Assembly: GCA_017512725.1 (NCBI GenBank)
Contig: JAFWEW010000002.1
Span: 58,517 to 122,516, forward strand
Direction of reading: 5' to 3'
Source of the DNA: Solobacterium sp.
Lineage (GTDB): Bacteria; Bacillota_I; Bacilli_A; Erysipelotrichales; Erysipelotrichaceae
Length of the DNA stretch: 64,000 nt
This document shows, piece by piece, positions 56,033-64,000 of this stretch (position 1 is its first letter; each line of letters begins with the position of its first letter). The translations under genes were made by a program, and so were the position numbers. The notes beneath the pieces are model-generated. The model was given only the letters and a program-made list of their open reading frames with translations, ran no database searches and was not told the origin of the DNA.

Positions 56033-57400
56033 ATGAAGAAATTAGCAAGTGTGTTACTCTCCGCTCTGATGGTTGCCAGCCTCGCAGCTTGCGGCACAGC
56101 CACAGATGCAGGAACTCCGGCAACGGACGGTGGTGAAACCACAGTTACCGAAGGCGCAGAAGGTTCCGTACTGAACATCTACTGCTGGAACGAAGAATTC
56201 AAGTCTCGTCTCGAGGATCATTATCCTGGTTACGAAAAGATCGATGCGACATCCGGCAAGATCGGTGATGTCACAGTCAAGTTCACAATCACTCCGTCTG
56301 ATGACAACGCTTATCAGAACAAACTCGACGAAACACTTCCGGGCAATGCTCAGGCAGCTGCTGATGACAGAATCGACATCTTCCTGGTTGAAGCTGACTA
56401 CGCTCTGAAGTACACAGGTGCTGAACCTGCAGTTGCTCTCGATGTCAAGGGTGACCTCGGCCTCACAGATGCAGACCTCGCTAATCAGTATCAGTACACA
56501 AAGGATGTTGTTACTGCTAACGGCGTTCTCCGTGGTGTTTCCTGGCAGGGCTGCCCGGGCGTTATGATCTACAGACGCGATATGGCGAAGGAAGTATTCG
56601 GAAGCGAAGATCCGGCTGACATCGCTCCGCTGTTCGATTCCTGGGAGAAGTTCAATGAAGCAGCTGGCAAGCTCAAGGAAGCTGGCTACACAATTACCTG
56701 CTCCGCAAACGACACATACCGTGTTTACTCCAACAACGTAACTTCCAAGTGGGTTGAAGATGGCAAGATCAACATCGACAAGAACATTGAGAAGTGGGTT
56801 GAAGATTCCAAAGCTCTCGTAGACGCAGGCGAAACCAACACATACGACCTCTGGGGCGATGAATGGAACGCTGGCTTCATGAATGACGGCAAGGTATTCT
56901 GCTACTTCGGTCCGGCTTGGCTCATCAACTTCTGCATGGCTGCTGATCAGGACGGTTCCGTTGCTCACGATGGCGGCTGGGCTGCAGTCGAAGGTCCTCA
57001 GGGATTCAACTGGGGCGGAACATGGATCTGCGGTGCTCAGGGCTCCGACAACCCGACACTCGTTGCTGACATCATGAAGCAGCTGACATGCACAGAGTCC
57101 GTTATGACTGACATCGTCAAGAAGGACAGCGACTTCGTTAACAACAAGCCTGCAATGGAAGCAGCTGCTAAGGATGATTCCTATGCATTCCCGATCCTCG
57201 GCGGTCAGAACCCTCTCGCAATGTTCTGCGCTGGTGCAGACAAGATCTCCATGGCCAACATCTCCAACTATGATCAGGGTTGCACAGAGGAATTCCAGAA
57301 CGCGATGAAGAACTACTTCGATGGCCACTACACCTATGAAGAAGCACTCGATGCATTCTACAAGGCAGTTGGTGAGAAGTATCCTGAACTCGCTCAGTAA
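56033..57400 (+). CDS. Sugar ABC transporter substrate-binding lipoprotein
   Basis: A 455-residue family 1 solute-binding lipoprotein: signal ending LAAC (C20), a Thr/Gly/Ala linker and a two-lobe periplasmic-type fold (LNIYCWNEEF at the start of lobe 1). It captures an oligosaccharide for the two permeases downstream; the adjacent GH94 enzyme suggests a beta-linked disaccharide such as cellobiose. ATG 56033 follows GGGAGGAAG; the frame extends to 55925. Codons are strongly biased as in enolase, so it is very highly expressed. No ATPase gene follows, so a shared MsmK-type ATPase elsewhere is inferred. Confidence 0.9.
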   Translation: MKKLASVLLSALMVASLAACGTATDAGTPATDGGETTVTEGAEGSVLNIYCWNEEFKSRLEDHYPGYEKIDATSGKIGDVTVKFTITPSDDNAYQNKLDETLPGNAQAAADDRIDIFLVEADYALKYTGAEPAVALDVKGDLGLTDADLANQYQYTKDVVTANGVLRGVSWQGCPGVMIYRRDMAKEVFGSEDPADIAPLFDSWEKFNEAAGKLKEAGYTITCSANDTYRVYSNNVTSKWVEDGKINIDKNIEKWVEDSKALVDAGETNTYDLWGDEWNAGFMNDGKVFCYFGPAWLINFCMAADQDGSVAHDGGWAAVEGPQGFNWGGTWICGAQGSDNPTLVADIMKQLTCTESVMTDIVKKDSDFVNNKPAMEAAAKDDSYAFPILGGQNPLAMFCAGADKISMANISNYDQGCTEEFQNAMKNYFDGHYTYEEALDAFYKAVGEKYPELAQ

Positions 57401-57433
57401 TTCTGAACAGTAAAGAATTATAAAAAACAGCTT

Positions 57434-57472
57434 AAGTGCCTGTCCGGTTTGGCCGGGCAGGCACTTATTTTA
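57434..57472 (+). terminator. Strong hairpin between the binding protein and permease genes
   Basis: A 14-bp stem (57434-57447 with 57453-57466, one G-U) with a 5-nt loop, followed by ATTTTATT. It probably ends or protects most binding-protein transcripts, letting less message reach the permeases. Confidence 0.75.
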
Positions 57473-57579
57473 TTCGAAAATGATTCCAGTATTCAGAAGA
57501 TATATATAAAATGGATATATATGCTCTAAGTACTAGAATCATCATAATAATGTGTTTAAAGGGGAGGCAAATTATCAAT

Positions 57580-58509
57580 ATGAGTGACAAAAAGTACAAG
57601 CACAAGCAGAAAAGCGCAGTCGTTTCCTACAACCGGTGGGGATACCTGTTCCTGGTTCCCTTCTTTGCGGTTTACTTCGTTTTTCAGCTGATTCCGCTCT
57701 TCACGACGATCTACAACAGTTTCTTTGAGAACTATCGTTCCGGTCTCACACAGATCGGCCCGAACTTCGTCGGACTCAGAAATTACACGACAATTCTTAC
57801 AAACGGAGATTTGATAAACTACAGTAAAAACACGCTGATCATGTGGATTATCGGATTTATCCCGCAGATTATCATTTCCCTTCTGCTTGCCGCATGGTTC
57901 ACAGATCCCTCGCTTCGATTGAAGGGACAGCGCTTCTTCAAGACGGTCATCTATCTTCCGAACCTGATCATGGCATCTGCGTTCTCGATGCTGTTCTTCA
58001 CGCTGTTCTCGGACAACGGGCCGGTCAACTCGATCCTGATTCAGCTCGGATTCCTCTCAAAACCGTTTACCTTTATGTCGAATGTTACGGCGGTACGGTG
58101 CCTGGTTGGATTCATGAACTTCGTTATGTGGTTTGGTAATACCACGATCCTGTTAATGGCTGGTATGATGGGTATCGATCAGTCCCTGTATGAAGCAGCC
58201 GAGATTGACGGCGCTACCGCGACGGAGATCTTCTGGAAGATCACGCTTCCGATTCTTCGCCCGATTCTTGTATACGTATTGATTACATCTCTGATCGGCG
58301 GTCTCCAGATGTTCGATGTTCCTCAGATCCTGACGAACGGTACCGGTGACCCGGCCCGTACATCGATGACGCTGATCATGTACCTGAACAAGCACCTGTT
58401 CTCGAAGAACTTCGGTATGGGCGGTGCGCTGTCGGTATTCCTGTTCATCATCACAGGCATTCTCAGTATGATTGTTTTCCGGATCTCCTATGCCGGAGAG
58501 ATTAAGTAA
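57580..58509 (+). CDS. Sugar ABC transporter permease (MalF-like)
   Basis: A 309-residue CUT1-family permease with six hydrophobic segments. The ATPase-coupling EAA loop EAAEIDGATATEIFWKITLP is in the expected place (about residues 205-224). It pairs with the following gene. ATG 57580 lies 11 nt behind GGGGAGG; the frame extends to 57511. Confidence 0.93.
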   Translation: MSDKKYKHKQKSAVVSYNRWGYLFLVPFFAVYFVFQLIPLFTTIYNSFFENYRSGLTQIGPNFVGLRNYTTILTNGDLINYSKNTLIMWIIGFIPQIIISLLLAAWFTDPSLRLKGQRFFKTVIYLPNLIMASAFSMLFFTLFSDNGPVNSILIQLGFLSKPFTFMSNVTAVRCLVGFMNFVMWFGNTTILLMAGMMGIDQSLYEAAEIDGATATEIFWKITLPILRPILVYVLITSLIGGLQMFDVPQILTNGTGDPARTSMTLIMYLNKHLFSKNFGMGGALSVFLFIITGILSMIVFRISYAGEIK

Positions 58510-58528
58510 GGAAAGGGGGTAAGCTGAA

Positions 58529-59398
58529 ATGAGTGAAACTACAATGAATAACACAACACGCAAGGGCATGAATATCCATGCCAGAAGAACCATTGCTTAC
58601 ATCGTGCTCGGCATTCTCTCCTTCCTCTGCCTGATCTGGTTCTATATTCTCTTCATCAATGCGACCCGTTCGAATGCCGGTCTCAAAACCGGATTCACCG
58701 TTGTACCGGGCAGCTTCCTCGTACAGAACTTCACCAACATGATCAAAGGAACCGTACCGGTTCTTAACGGTATGCTCAATTCCCTGATCGTGGCTGCCAG
58801 CTCGGCTGCTCTCTGTGTATATTTCTCCTGCATGACAGCATTCTCGATTCATGCGTATAAGTACAAGGGCAGAACCGCACTGTTCACCTTTATCCTGATG
58901 GTCATGATGATTCCGACACAGGTCACTGCTCTCGGTTTTATATCCTTCATGAATAAACTGAAGCTTATGGATACCTTTGTCCCGCTGATTCTTCCTGCGA
59001 TTGCAGCACCGGTTGTTTTCTTCTACATGAAGCAGTACATGGATTCCAACCTCCCGCTGTCTTTGCTGGAAGCAGCACGTATCGACGGATGCTCGGAACC
59101 TCAGATTTTCAATCGAATCGTTCTTCCGCTGATGAAACCGGCGATTGCGGTAGAGGCAATCTTCTCCTTTGTCTCCTCCTGGAACAACTACTTTACTCCG
59201 GCGCTGATCCTCAGCACGGATAAGAAGAAAACCCTCCCGATTCTGATCGCTCAGCTGCGTTCGGCGGACTGGCTGAAGTTCGACATGGGCGTCGTCTATG
59301 TGACGATCGCATTCTCAATCTTCCCGGTTATCGTTGTTTATCTTATCCTCTCCAAGAGCATTGTCGGCGGTGTCACAGCCGGTGGTGTAAAGGAATAA
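58529..59398 (+). CDS. Sugar ABC transporter permease (MalG-like)
   Basis: A 289-residue CUT1 permease with six hydrophobic segments and the EAA loop EAARIDGCSEPQIFNRIVLP. It forms the membrane pore with the upstream permease. It begins 19 nt after that gene, behind AAAGGGGG. A terminator follows. Confidence 0.93.
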   Translation: MSETTMNNTTRKGMNIHARRTIAYIVLGILSFLCLIWFYILFINATRSNAGLKTGFTVVPGSFLVQNFTNMIKGTVPVLNGMLNSLIVAASSAALCVYFSCMTAFSIHAYKYKGRTALFTFILMVMMIPTQVTALGFISFMNKLKLMDTFVPLILPAIAAPVVFFYMKQYMDSNLPLSLLEAARIDGCSEPQIFNRIVLPLMKPAIAVEAIFSFVSSWNNYFTPALILSTDKKKTLPILIAQLRSADWLKFDMGVVYVTIAFSIFPVIVVYLILSKSIVGGVTAGGVKE

Positions 59399-59420
59399 CA
59401 AACGGAAAAATGTGTGGTCA

Positions 59421-59451
59421 GGCGGACAGAAATGTCCGCCTTCTCTTTTTT
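59421..59451 (+). terminator. Terminator of the sugar ABC operon
   Basis: GGCGGACA/TGTCCGCC (59421-59428 with 59433-59440) with a GAAA loop, followed by TTCTCTTTTTT. Confidence 0.9.
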
Positions 59452-59475
59452 AAACAAACGATTGTTGGAAAGATA

Positions 59476-59484
59476 TGCTATGAT
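59476..59484 (+). promoter_or_regulatory. Extended -10 promoter of lysS
   Basis: TGCTATGAT is an extended -10 element; transcription should start near 59491, just before stem I of the T-box. Confidence 0.55.
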
Positions 59485-59490
59485 AACAGC

Positions 59491-59706
59491 GCTGACAGTG
59501 ACGAAGAAAGAACAGAGCGGGCTTTCAAGAAGAGACCTTCCGGCTGGTGAAATGGAGGGAAAGAATACTCTGTTTACAAGGACTTCCGAGTCGGCCGCAG
59601 TTCAGCGATAGCGACGCAAATGAGGCATTATCATTATTGATAATGTGAACTTGGGTGGTACCACGACAGAGCGCTCGTCCCATGCGGAGAGCGCTTTTCT
59701 ATTTTA
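59491..59706 (+). promoter_or_regulatory. T-box riboswitch, lysine specifier, controlling lysS
   Basis: The T-box core AACTTGGGTGGTACCACG is at 59648-59665. Upstream is a stem I region with the GCTGGTGAAA distal motif; a candidate specifier AAG (Lys) followed by G lies on the 3' side of stem I near 59579-59581. The terminator stem AGCGCTC/GAGCGCT (59670-59676 with 59689-59695) is followed by TTTTCTATTTT. Uncharged tRNA-Lys should stabilise the antiterminator and allow lysS transcription. Confidence 0.9.
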
Positions 59707-59707
59707 G

Positions 59708-61318
<1,611 letters not shown>

Positions 61319-61365
61319 AGAAACTCAGTAACCATGCGGCTTTGAGGGATTTGAAGTGGTCTTTA

Positions 61366-61384
61366 CTACCCCATTTCTACCCCA
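61366..61384. repeat. Tandem direct repeat CTACCCCA at the element end
   Basis: CTACCCCATTTCTACCCCA holds two CTACCCCA copies 11 nt apart, about 50 nt after lysS. Short direct repeats like this near an element end are often arm-type binding sites of tyrosine integrases; this is an inference. Confidence 0.45.
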
Positions 61385-61400
61385 CTTTTTCCAAGAATAG

Positions 61401-61424
61401 TGCATGATAATTCATGATTATGCA
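61401..61424. repeat. Imperfect palindrome near the element end
   Basis: TGCATGATAAT-TC-ATGATTATGCA is nearly self-complementary with TGCAT/ATGCA ends, and also reads as two CATGAT direct repeats. A protein-binding site is possible. Confidence 0.35.
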
Positions 61425-61462
61425 TTTATAAACTACTGAGACCAAGTTAATATTGAAAGACC

Positions 61463-61510
61463 AAAGGACACTTTCTATGAAAGAAATTTCAAAGGAAGTG
61501 TCTTTTTTTG
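61463..61510 (+). terminator. Terminator in the element leader region
   Basis: An 11-bp stem (61463-61473 with 61496-61506, one G-U) is followed by a run of seven T. No gene was seen between lysS and it, so it may end lysS read-through or a short transcript starting at the element end. Confidence 0.65.
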
Positions 61511-61530
61511 TCTCTGTTGTGGTGAACTTT

Positions 61531-61545
61531 TGGACACGATGTCCA
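61531..61545. promoter_or_regulatory. Inverted repeat TGGACA-CGA-TGTCCA upstream of the par genes
   Basis: A perfect 6-bp inverted repeat with a 3-nt spacer, 31 nt before a short ORF and about 430 nt before parA. It could be a repressor operator or a partition site; no match to the canonical chromosomal parS is seen. Confidence 0.4.
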
Positions 61546-61576
61546 GAAGTTATTCGGTAGAAAGGAGGAAGAAGCG

Positions 61577-61651
61577 ATGCCAAAAACAGCGATATTGCAG
61601 TTGGCAAACAAAAGATTGCACATAAGCTTCCGTTTTTTAAGATACCCGTAA
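61577..61651 (+). CDS. Possible 24-residue peptide before the par module
   Basis: ATG 61577 sits 8 nt behind a strong AAAGGAGG and opens a 24-codon frame starting MPKTAILQLANKRLHISF, ending at TAA 61649-61651. The peptide is basic. The ribosome site is better than for most genes here, so it could be a leader peptide or small protein. It may also be a remnant. Confidence 0.35.
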   Translation: MPKTAILQLANKRLHISFRFLRYP

Positions 61652-61673
61652 ACAGGCAAGGAGGAACCGGAAG

Positions 61674-61943
61674 ATGAGTAAATTGCACAGGCCACTGTCA
61701 GACAGAGTGGAAGTTCGCGTCAATGCGGACACATCCTATCAGATCAAAAGAGTAATGGATGCAGTGGCAAAGGAAAAAGGCATGGAGATGATGACCAGAT
61801 CAGGCATCAAAAAGAACAACAGAAGAAGGGATGAGAAACAGCCTCTTCTGAGAGAACATGCAACATTCAAAGATCTTAAGTTTGAAAAGCAGGATCAGAG
61901 GAAAAAGAAGAATTATAACCACAACAAAAATCAGAACAGATAG
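61674..61943 (+). CDS. Small basic protein of the mobile element, unknown function
   Basis: An 89-residue, very basic protein (many Lys, Arg, Asn; the last 40 residues look disordered). I do not recognise a domain; residues 10-35 (VEVRVNADTSYQIKRVMDAVAKEKG) could be a short helical DNA-binding segment. ATG 61674 follows GGAGGAACCGGAAG. It is 20 nt before parA and probably in its operon. Confidence 0.6.
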   Translation: MSKLHRPLSDRVEVRVNADTSYQIKRVMDAVAKEKGMEMMTRSGIKKNNRRRDEKQPLLREHATFKDLKFEKQDQRKKKNYNHNKNQNR

Positions 61944-61963
61944 TTCAGGAATAGGAGACGCTT

Positions 61964-62743
61964 ATGTGCAAAGTAATCGCAATAGCCAATCAAAAAGGTG
62001 GTGTGGGTAAGACCACAACCACCGGGAATTTAGGGATAGGGCTTGCAAAAGCCGGAGAAAAGGTACTTCTCATTGATGCTGATGCGCAGGGTTCGCTTAC
62101 AGCCAGCCTCGGATATGAAAATCCGGATGCTATGGAATACACCCTTGCGACAGCTCTTGGGAAGATTATAAACGAAGAGGATATAGATCCGCAAGAGGGA
62201 ATTCTGCACCACGAGGAGGGCGTTGACCTGATGCCCAGCAATATCGAGTTATCGGGGCTGGAAGTCTCCCTTGTGAATGTCATGAGTAGAGAACTTGTTC
62301 TCAAGGAATATCTGGAAACGATCAAGGATCAGTACAGTTATGTCCTTGTCGATTGTATGCCTTCGCTGGGTATGGTAACGGTAAATGCCTTCGCAGCTGC
62401 GGACAGCGTTCTGATTCCCGTGCAGGCGGCATATCTGCCTGCAAAAGGACTGGAACAGCTTATCAAGACGATTCAGAAAGTGAAGCGGCAGATAAATCCC
62501 GGACTTGAGATCGAGGGCATTCTAATGACCATGGTTGACGGCAGGACAAATTACGCAAAGGAGATCATGCAGCTCCTTTCAGAGGGATACGGAGATCAGA
62601 TCCGGTTCTTTAAGAATAACATTCCTTTGTCTGTAAGGGCTGCGGAGATATCAGCTATTGGAGTGAGCATCTATGAGCACGATCCAAAGGGGCGGGTAGC
62701 CGAGGCATACCAGTCTCTTACAAAGGAGGTGCTGGCAGGATGA
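61964..62743 (+). CDS. parA: ParA family partition ATPase
   Basis: A 259-residue Soj/ParA ATPase with the deviant Walker A KGGVGKTTTT (11-20), A' motif DADAQGS and Walker B VLVDCMPSLG. There is no N-terminal HTH, as in type Ib or chromosomal-like ParA. It drives DNA partition with ParB. It overlaps parB by 4 nt (ATGA). The origin is the mobile element rather than the chromosomal segregation locus, judging by the repA downstream. Confidence 0.93.
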   Translation: MCKVIAIANQKGGVGKTTTTGNLGIGLAKAGEKVLLIDADAQGSLTASLGYENPDAMEYTLATALGKIINEEDIDPQEGILHHEEGVDLMPSNIELSGLEVSLVNVMSRELVLKEYLETIKDQYSYVLVDCMPSLGMVTVNAFAAADSVLIPVQAAYLPAKGLEQLIKTIQKVKRQINPGLEIEGILMTMVDGRTNYAKEIMQLLSEGYGDQIRFFKNNIPLSVRAAEISAIGVSIYEHDPKGRVAEAYQSLTKEVLAG

Positions 62744-63597
62744 GCAGGACTATAGCGGGAAAGATCAAGATCAATTCTTTTGCGGATATTGTCGGCGGTG
62801 ATGATTCTGCTGTGACAGAGGTTCCGCTTTCCGACCTTCATACCTTTAAGGATCATCCTTTCAGAGTCCTTGATGACGAAAAGATGGAAGAGACTGTGGA
62901 GAGTATAAAAGAGCGTGGAGTGCTCATGCCGGGAATCGTAAGACCAAGGATTGGTGGGGGATATGAGATCATCGCTGGGCACCGTAGAAAGCGAGCATGT
63001 GAGCTTGCGGGGCTTAAGACCATGCCAGTAGTTATCCGCAAATATACGGATGAAGAAGCGGTTGTGGCCATGGTCGATACGAATCTGCAGAGAGAAGAGA
63101 TACTTCCCAGTGAGAAGGCTCGTGCATACCGCATGAAATATGATGCCATGAAGCATCAGGGATCCGGCGGAGGCAATACGCTGGATGAGATCGGAGATTC
63201 TGCCGGGGATAGCGGTAAGACGGTTCAGCGGTATATCTGCCTTTCAAATCTTACTGATACACTCCTTGGATATGTGGATACGAAGAAGCTTCCGATAGTG
63301 TCCGGCGTGCAACTGTCCTATCTGAAAGAAAAGGAGCAGGTTTGGATCGAGGATATCATCAGTGAAACAGAGATTGTGGTTTCATCTTCTCAGGCTGAGA
63401 AAATCAAAGGATATTCACAGAGCGGGGAACTTACAAAGGCTCTTCTGAAAGAAATTCTAACGGATGAAAAGCCTAAGCCACGGAAATTTGTAATGAAGGA
63501 TGATAAGATTTCCAAATTCTTTTCAGATGATGTCACAGACGAAGAGATAGAGGAAACAATCATCAGGCTCCTTGAAGAATGGAGAAAGAAAAAATAA
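62740..63597 (+). CDS. parB: ParB/Spo0J-type partition protein
   Basis: A 285-residue ParB: N-terminal ParB/Srx domain with AGHRRKRACE (box II-like CTP-binding motif; canonical proteins have GERR) at about 84-93, the NLQREEILPSEKARAY segment, and a central HTH region (about 130-190). The C-terminus (about 235-285) is highly charged. It would bind parS and slide as a CTP-dependent clamp. Confidence 0.9.
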   Translation: MSRTIAGKIKINSFADIVGGDDSAVTEVPLSDLHTFKDHPFRVLDDEKMEETVESIKERGVLMPGIVRPRIGGGYEIIAGHRRKRACELAGLKTMPVVIRKYTDEEAVVAMVDTNLQREEILPSEKARAYRMKYDAMKHQGSGGGNTLDEIGDSAGDSGKTVQRYICLSNLTDTLLGYVDTKKLPIVSGVQLSYLKEKEQVWIEDIISETEIVVSSSQAEKIKGYSQSGELTKALLKEILTDEKPKPRKFVMKDDKISKFFSDDVTDEEIEETIIRLLEEWRKKK

Positions 63598-63620
63598 CGA
63601 TAGAACAGGGAGTGGTCGGT

Positions 63621-64000
63621 ATGAACGAGCAGATAGAATTTGAATACTATTACGGTGAAGAAGCAGAGCAGTTTAATTTTCTTATGCTACCCAAATTTCT
63701 TCTTAAAGAACCGCGTTTTGCACAGTTGTCGGATACATCTAAAATACTGTATTCGATGATGCTTGAAAGAATGGGTATGTCCAGAAAAAATGGATGGTTC
63801 GATGATGAGGGTAGACCATTTATTTATTACAGCATTGATTGTGCAAAACAGGAAACCGGCCATTCAAAGCCTACCGTGATAAAAGCCTTGAAGGAGATTG
63901 AGGAGATAGGGCTTATTGAAAGGAAAAAGCAGGGGCAGGGCAGACCAACCATAGTGTACGTAAAGAAATATGTATCAAAGAAAAAGCCACCAAACCCAGA
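63621..64000 (+). CDS. Replication initiator protein A (RepA N-terminal domain), truncated by window end
   Basis: ATG 63621 follows AGGGAG and opens a frame without a stop to the end of the window (126 codons visible). The start MNEQIEFEYYYGEEAEQFNF then LPKFLLKEPRFAQLSDTSKILYSMMLERM matches the RepA_N replication initiator family of Firmicute plasmids and Tn1549-like elements. A winged-helix region (about 78-115, ETGHSKPTVIKALKEIEEIG) is visible. It suggests the element can replicate autonomously at some stage. Confidence 0.85.
   Translation, partial: MNEQIEFEYYYGEEAEQFNFLMLPKFLLKEPRFAQLSDTSKILYSMMLERMGMSRKNGWFDDEGRPFIYYSIDCAKQETGHSKPTVIKALKEIEEIGLIERKKQGQGRPTIVYVKKYVSKKKPPNP

Larger units (their letters stand above)
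61319..64000. mobile_element. End of an integrative or plasmid-like element next to lysS, cut by the window edge
   Basis: After lysS the DNA becomes more AT-rich, with A/T-ending codons, and carries a small basic protein, parA, parB and a RepA-type initiator in that order. This module is typical of Tn1549-like integrative conjugative elements and of large Firmicute plasmids. No integrase or transfer gene is in view. The left boundary is set at the lysS stop only by inference; the real attachment core cannot be defined without the other end. Confidence 0.6.

Noticed and set aside
61966..63597. Chromosomal soj-spo0J locus
   Set aside because: The pair is preceded by element-like small ORFs and followed by a plasmid-type RepA initiator, and its codon use differs from the chromosome, so an element partition module fits better.

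Overview
The window is chromosomal DNA from a low-complexity-genome Firmicute with moderately high GC, most like a gut Erysipelotrichaceae/Erysipelotrichia member. This is inferred from protein character and gene order: ftsEX next to an M23 peptidase, rpsF-ssb-rpsR-DUF2232-gdpP-rplI-dnaB, walJ-htrC-like-rlmH, glgC plus glgD, and a lysine T-box. No 16S gene is present, so the placement is tentative. Nearly all of the first 53 kb is on the + strand. No rRNA, tRNA or CRISPR array was seen.

Layout. 1-2.7 kb: end of an acyltransferase, a MATE pump and a YitT-type membrane protein. 2.8-7.7 kb: ftsE-ftsX-M23 peptidase and a CtpA-type protease (cell division and wall). 7.7-9.7 kb: uvrB. 9.7-13.9 kb: a PASTA membrane protein with no kinase domain, next to a MacB-like ABC permease and its ATPase. 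13.9-18.2 kb: O-acetylhomoserine sulfhydrylase, a c-di-GMP phosphodiesterase and a DUF4349 lipoprotein. 18.3-28.0 kb: the rpsF-ssb-rpsR unit, then DUF2232-gdpP-rplI-dnaB-M23-walJ-HtrA-like-rlmH. 28.1-30.2 kb: HPr and phosphoglucomutase. 30.2-46.6 kb: glycogen metabolism in two blocks (glgB, glgP, pullulanase; then glgC, glgD, glgA), separated by a DUF885 protein, a hydrolase-like lipoprotein, ung and folC. 46.7-48.1 kb: a second MATE pump. 48.2-51.7 kb: pgk-tpiA-eno. 51.9-53.1 kb: an unrecognised 403-aa protein. 53.2-59.4 kb: a GH94 disaccharide phosphorylase (- strand) divergent from a sugar ABC importer. 59.5-61.3 kb: T-box and lysS. From 61.3 kb to the end the character changes: parA, parB and a RepA-type initiator mark the end of an integrative or plasmid-like element beside the 3' end of lysS.

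Together the metabolic genes describe import and phosphorolysis of a disaccharide, entry through phosphoglucomutase, storage and breakdown of glycogen, and lower glycolysis, with HPr as the likely link to carbon catabolite control.

The points most worth a second look are: a GH94 gene whose start position carries AUC at ideal Shine-Dalgarno distance; three transporter-type genes (both MATE pumps and YitT) with promoter -10 boxes only 7-9 nt before the ATG, so probably leaderless; the kinase-less PASTA/ABC trio; an HtrA homologue with two of three catalytic residues replaced; and an rpsF leader whose CTCCTT can pair with the rpsF Shine-Dalgarno. I did not find a clear new defence or mobile system; the mobile element is cut by the window edge.
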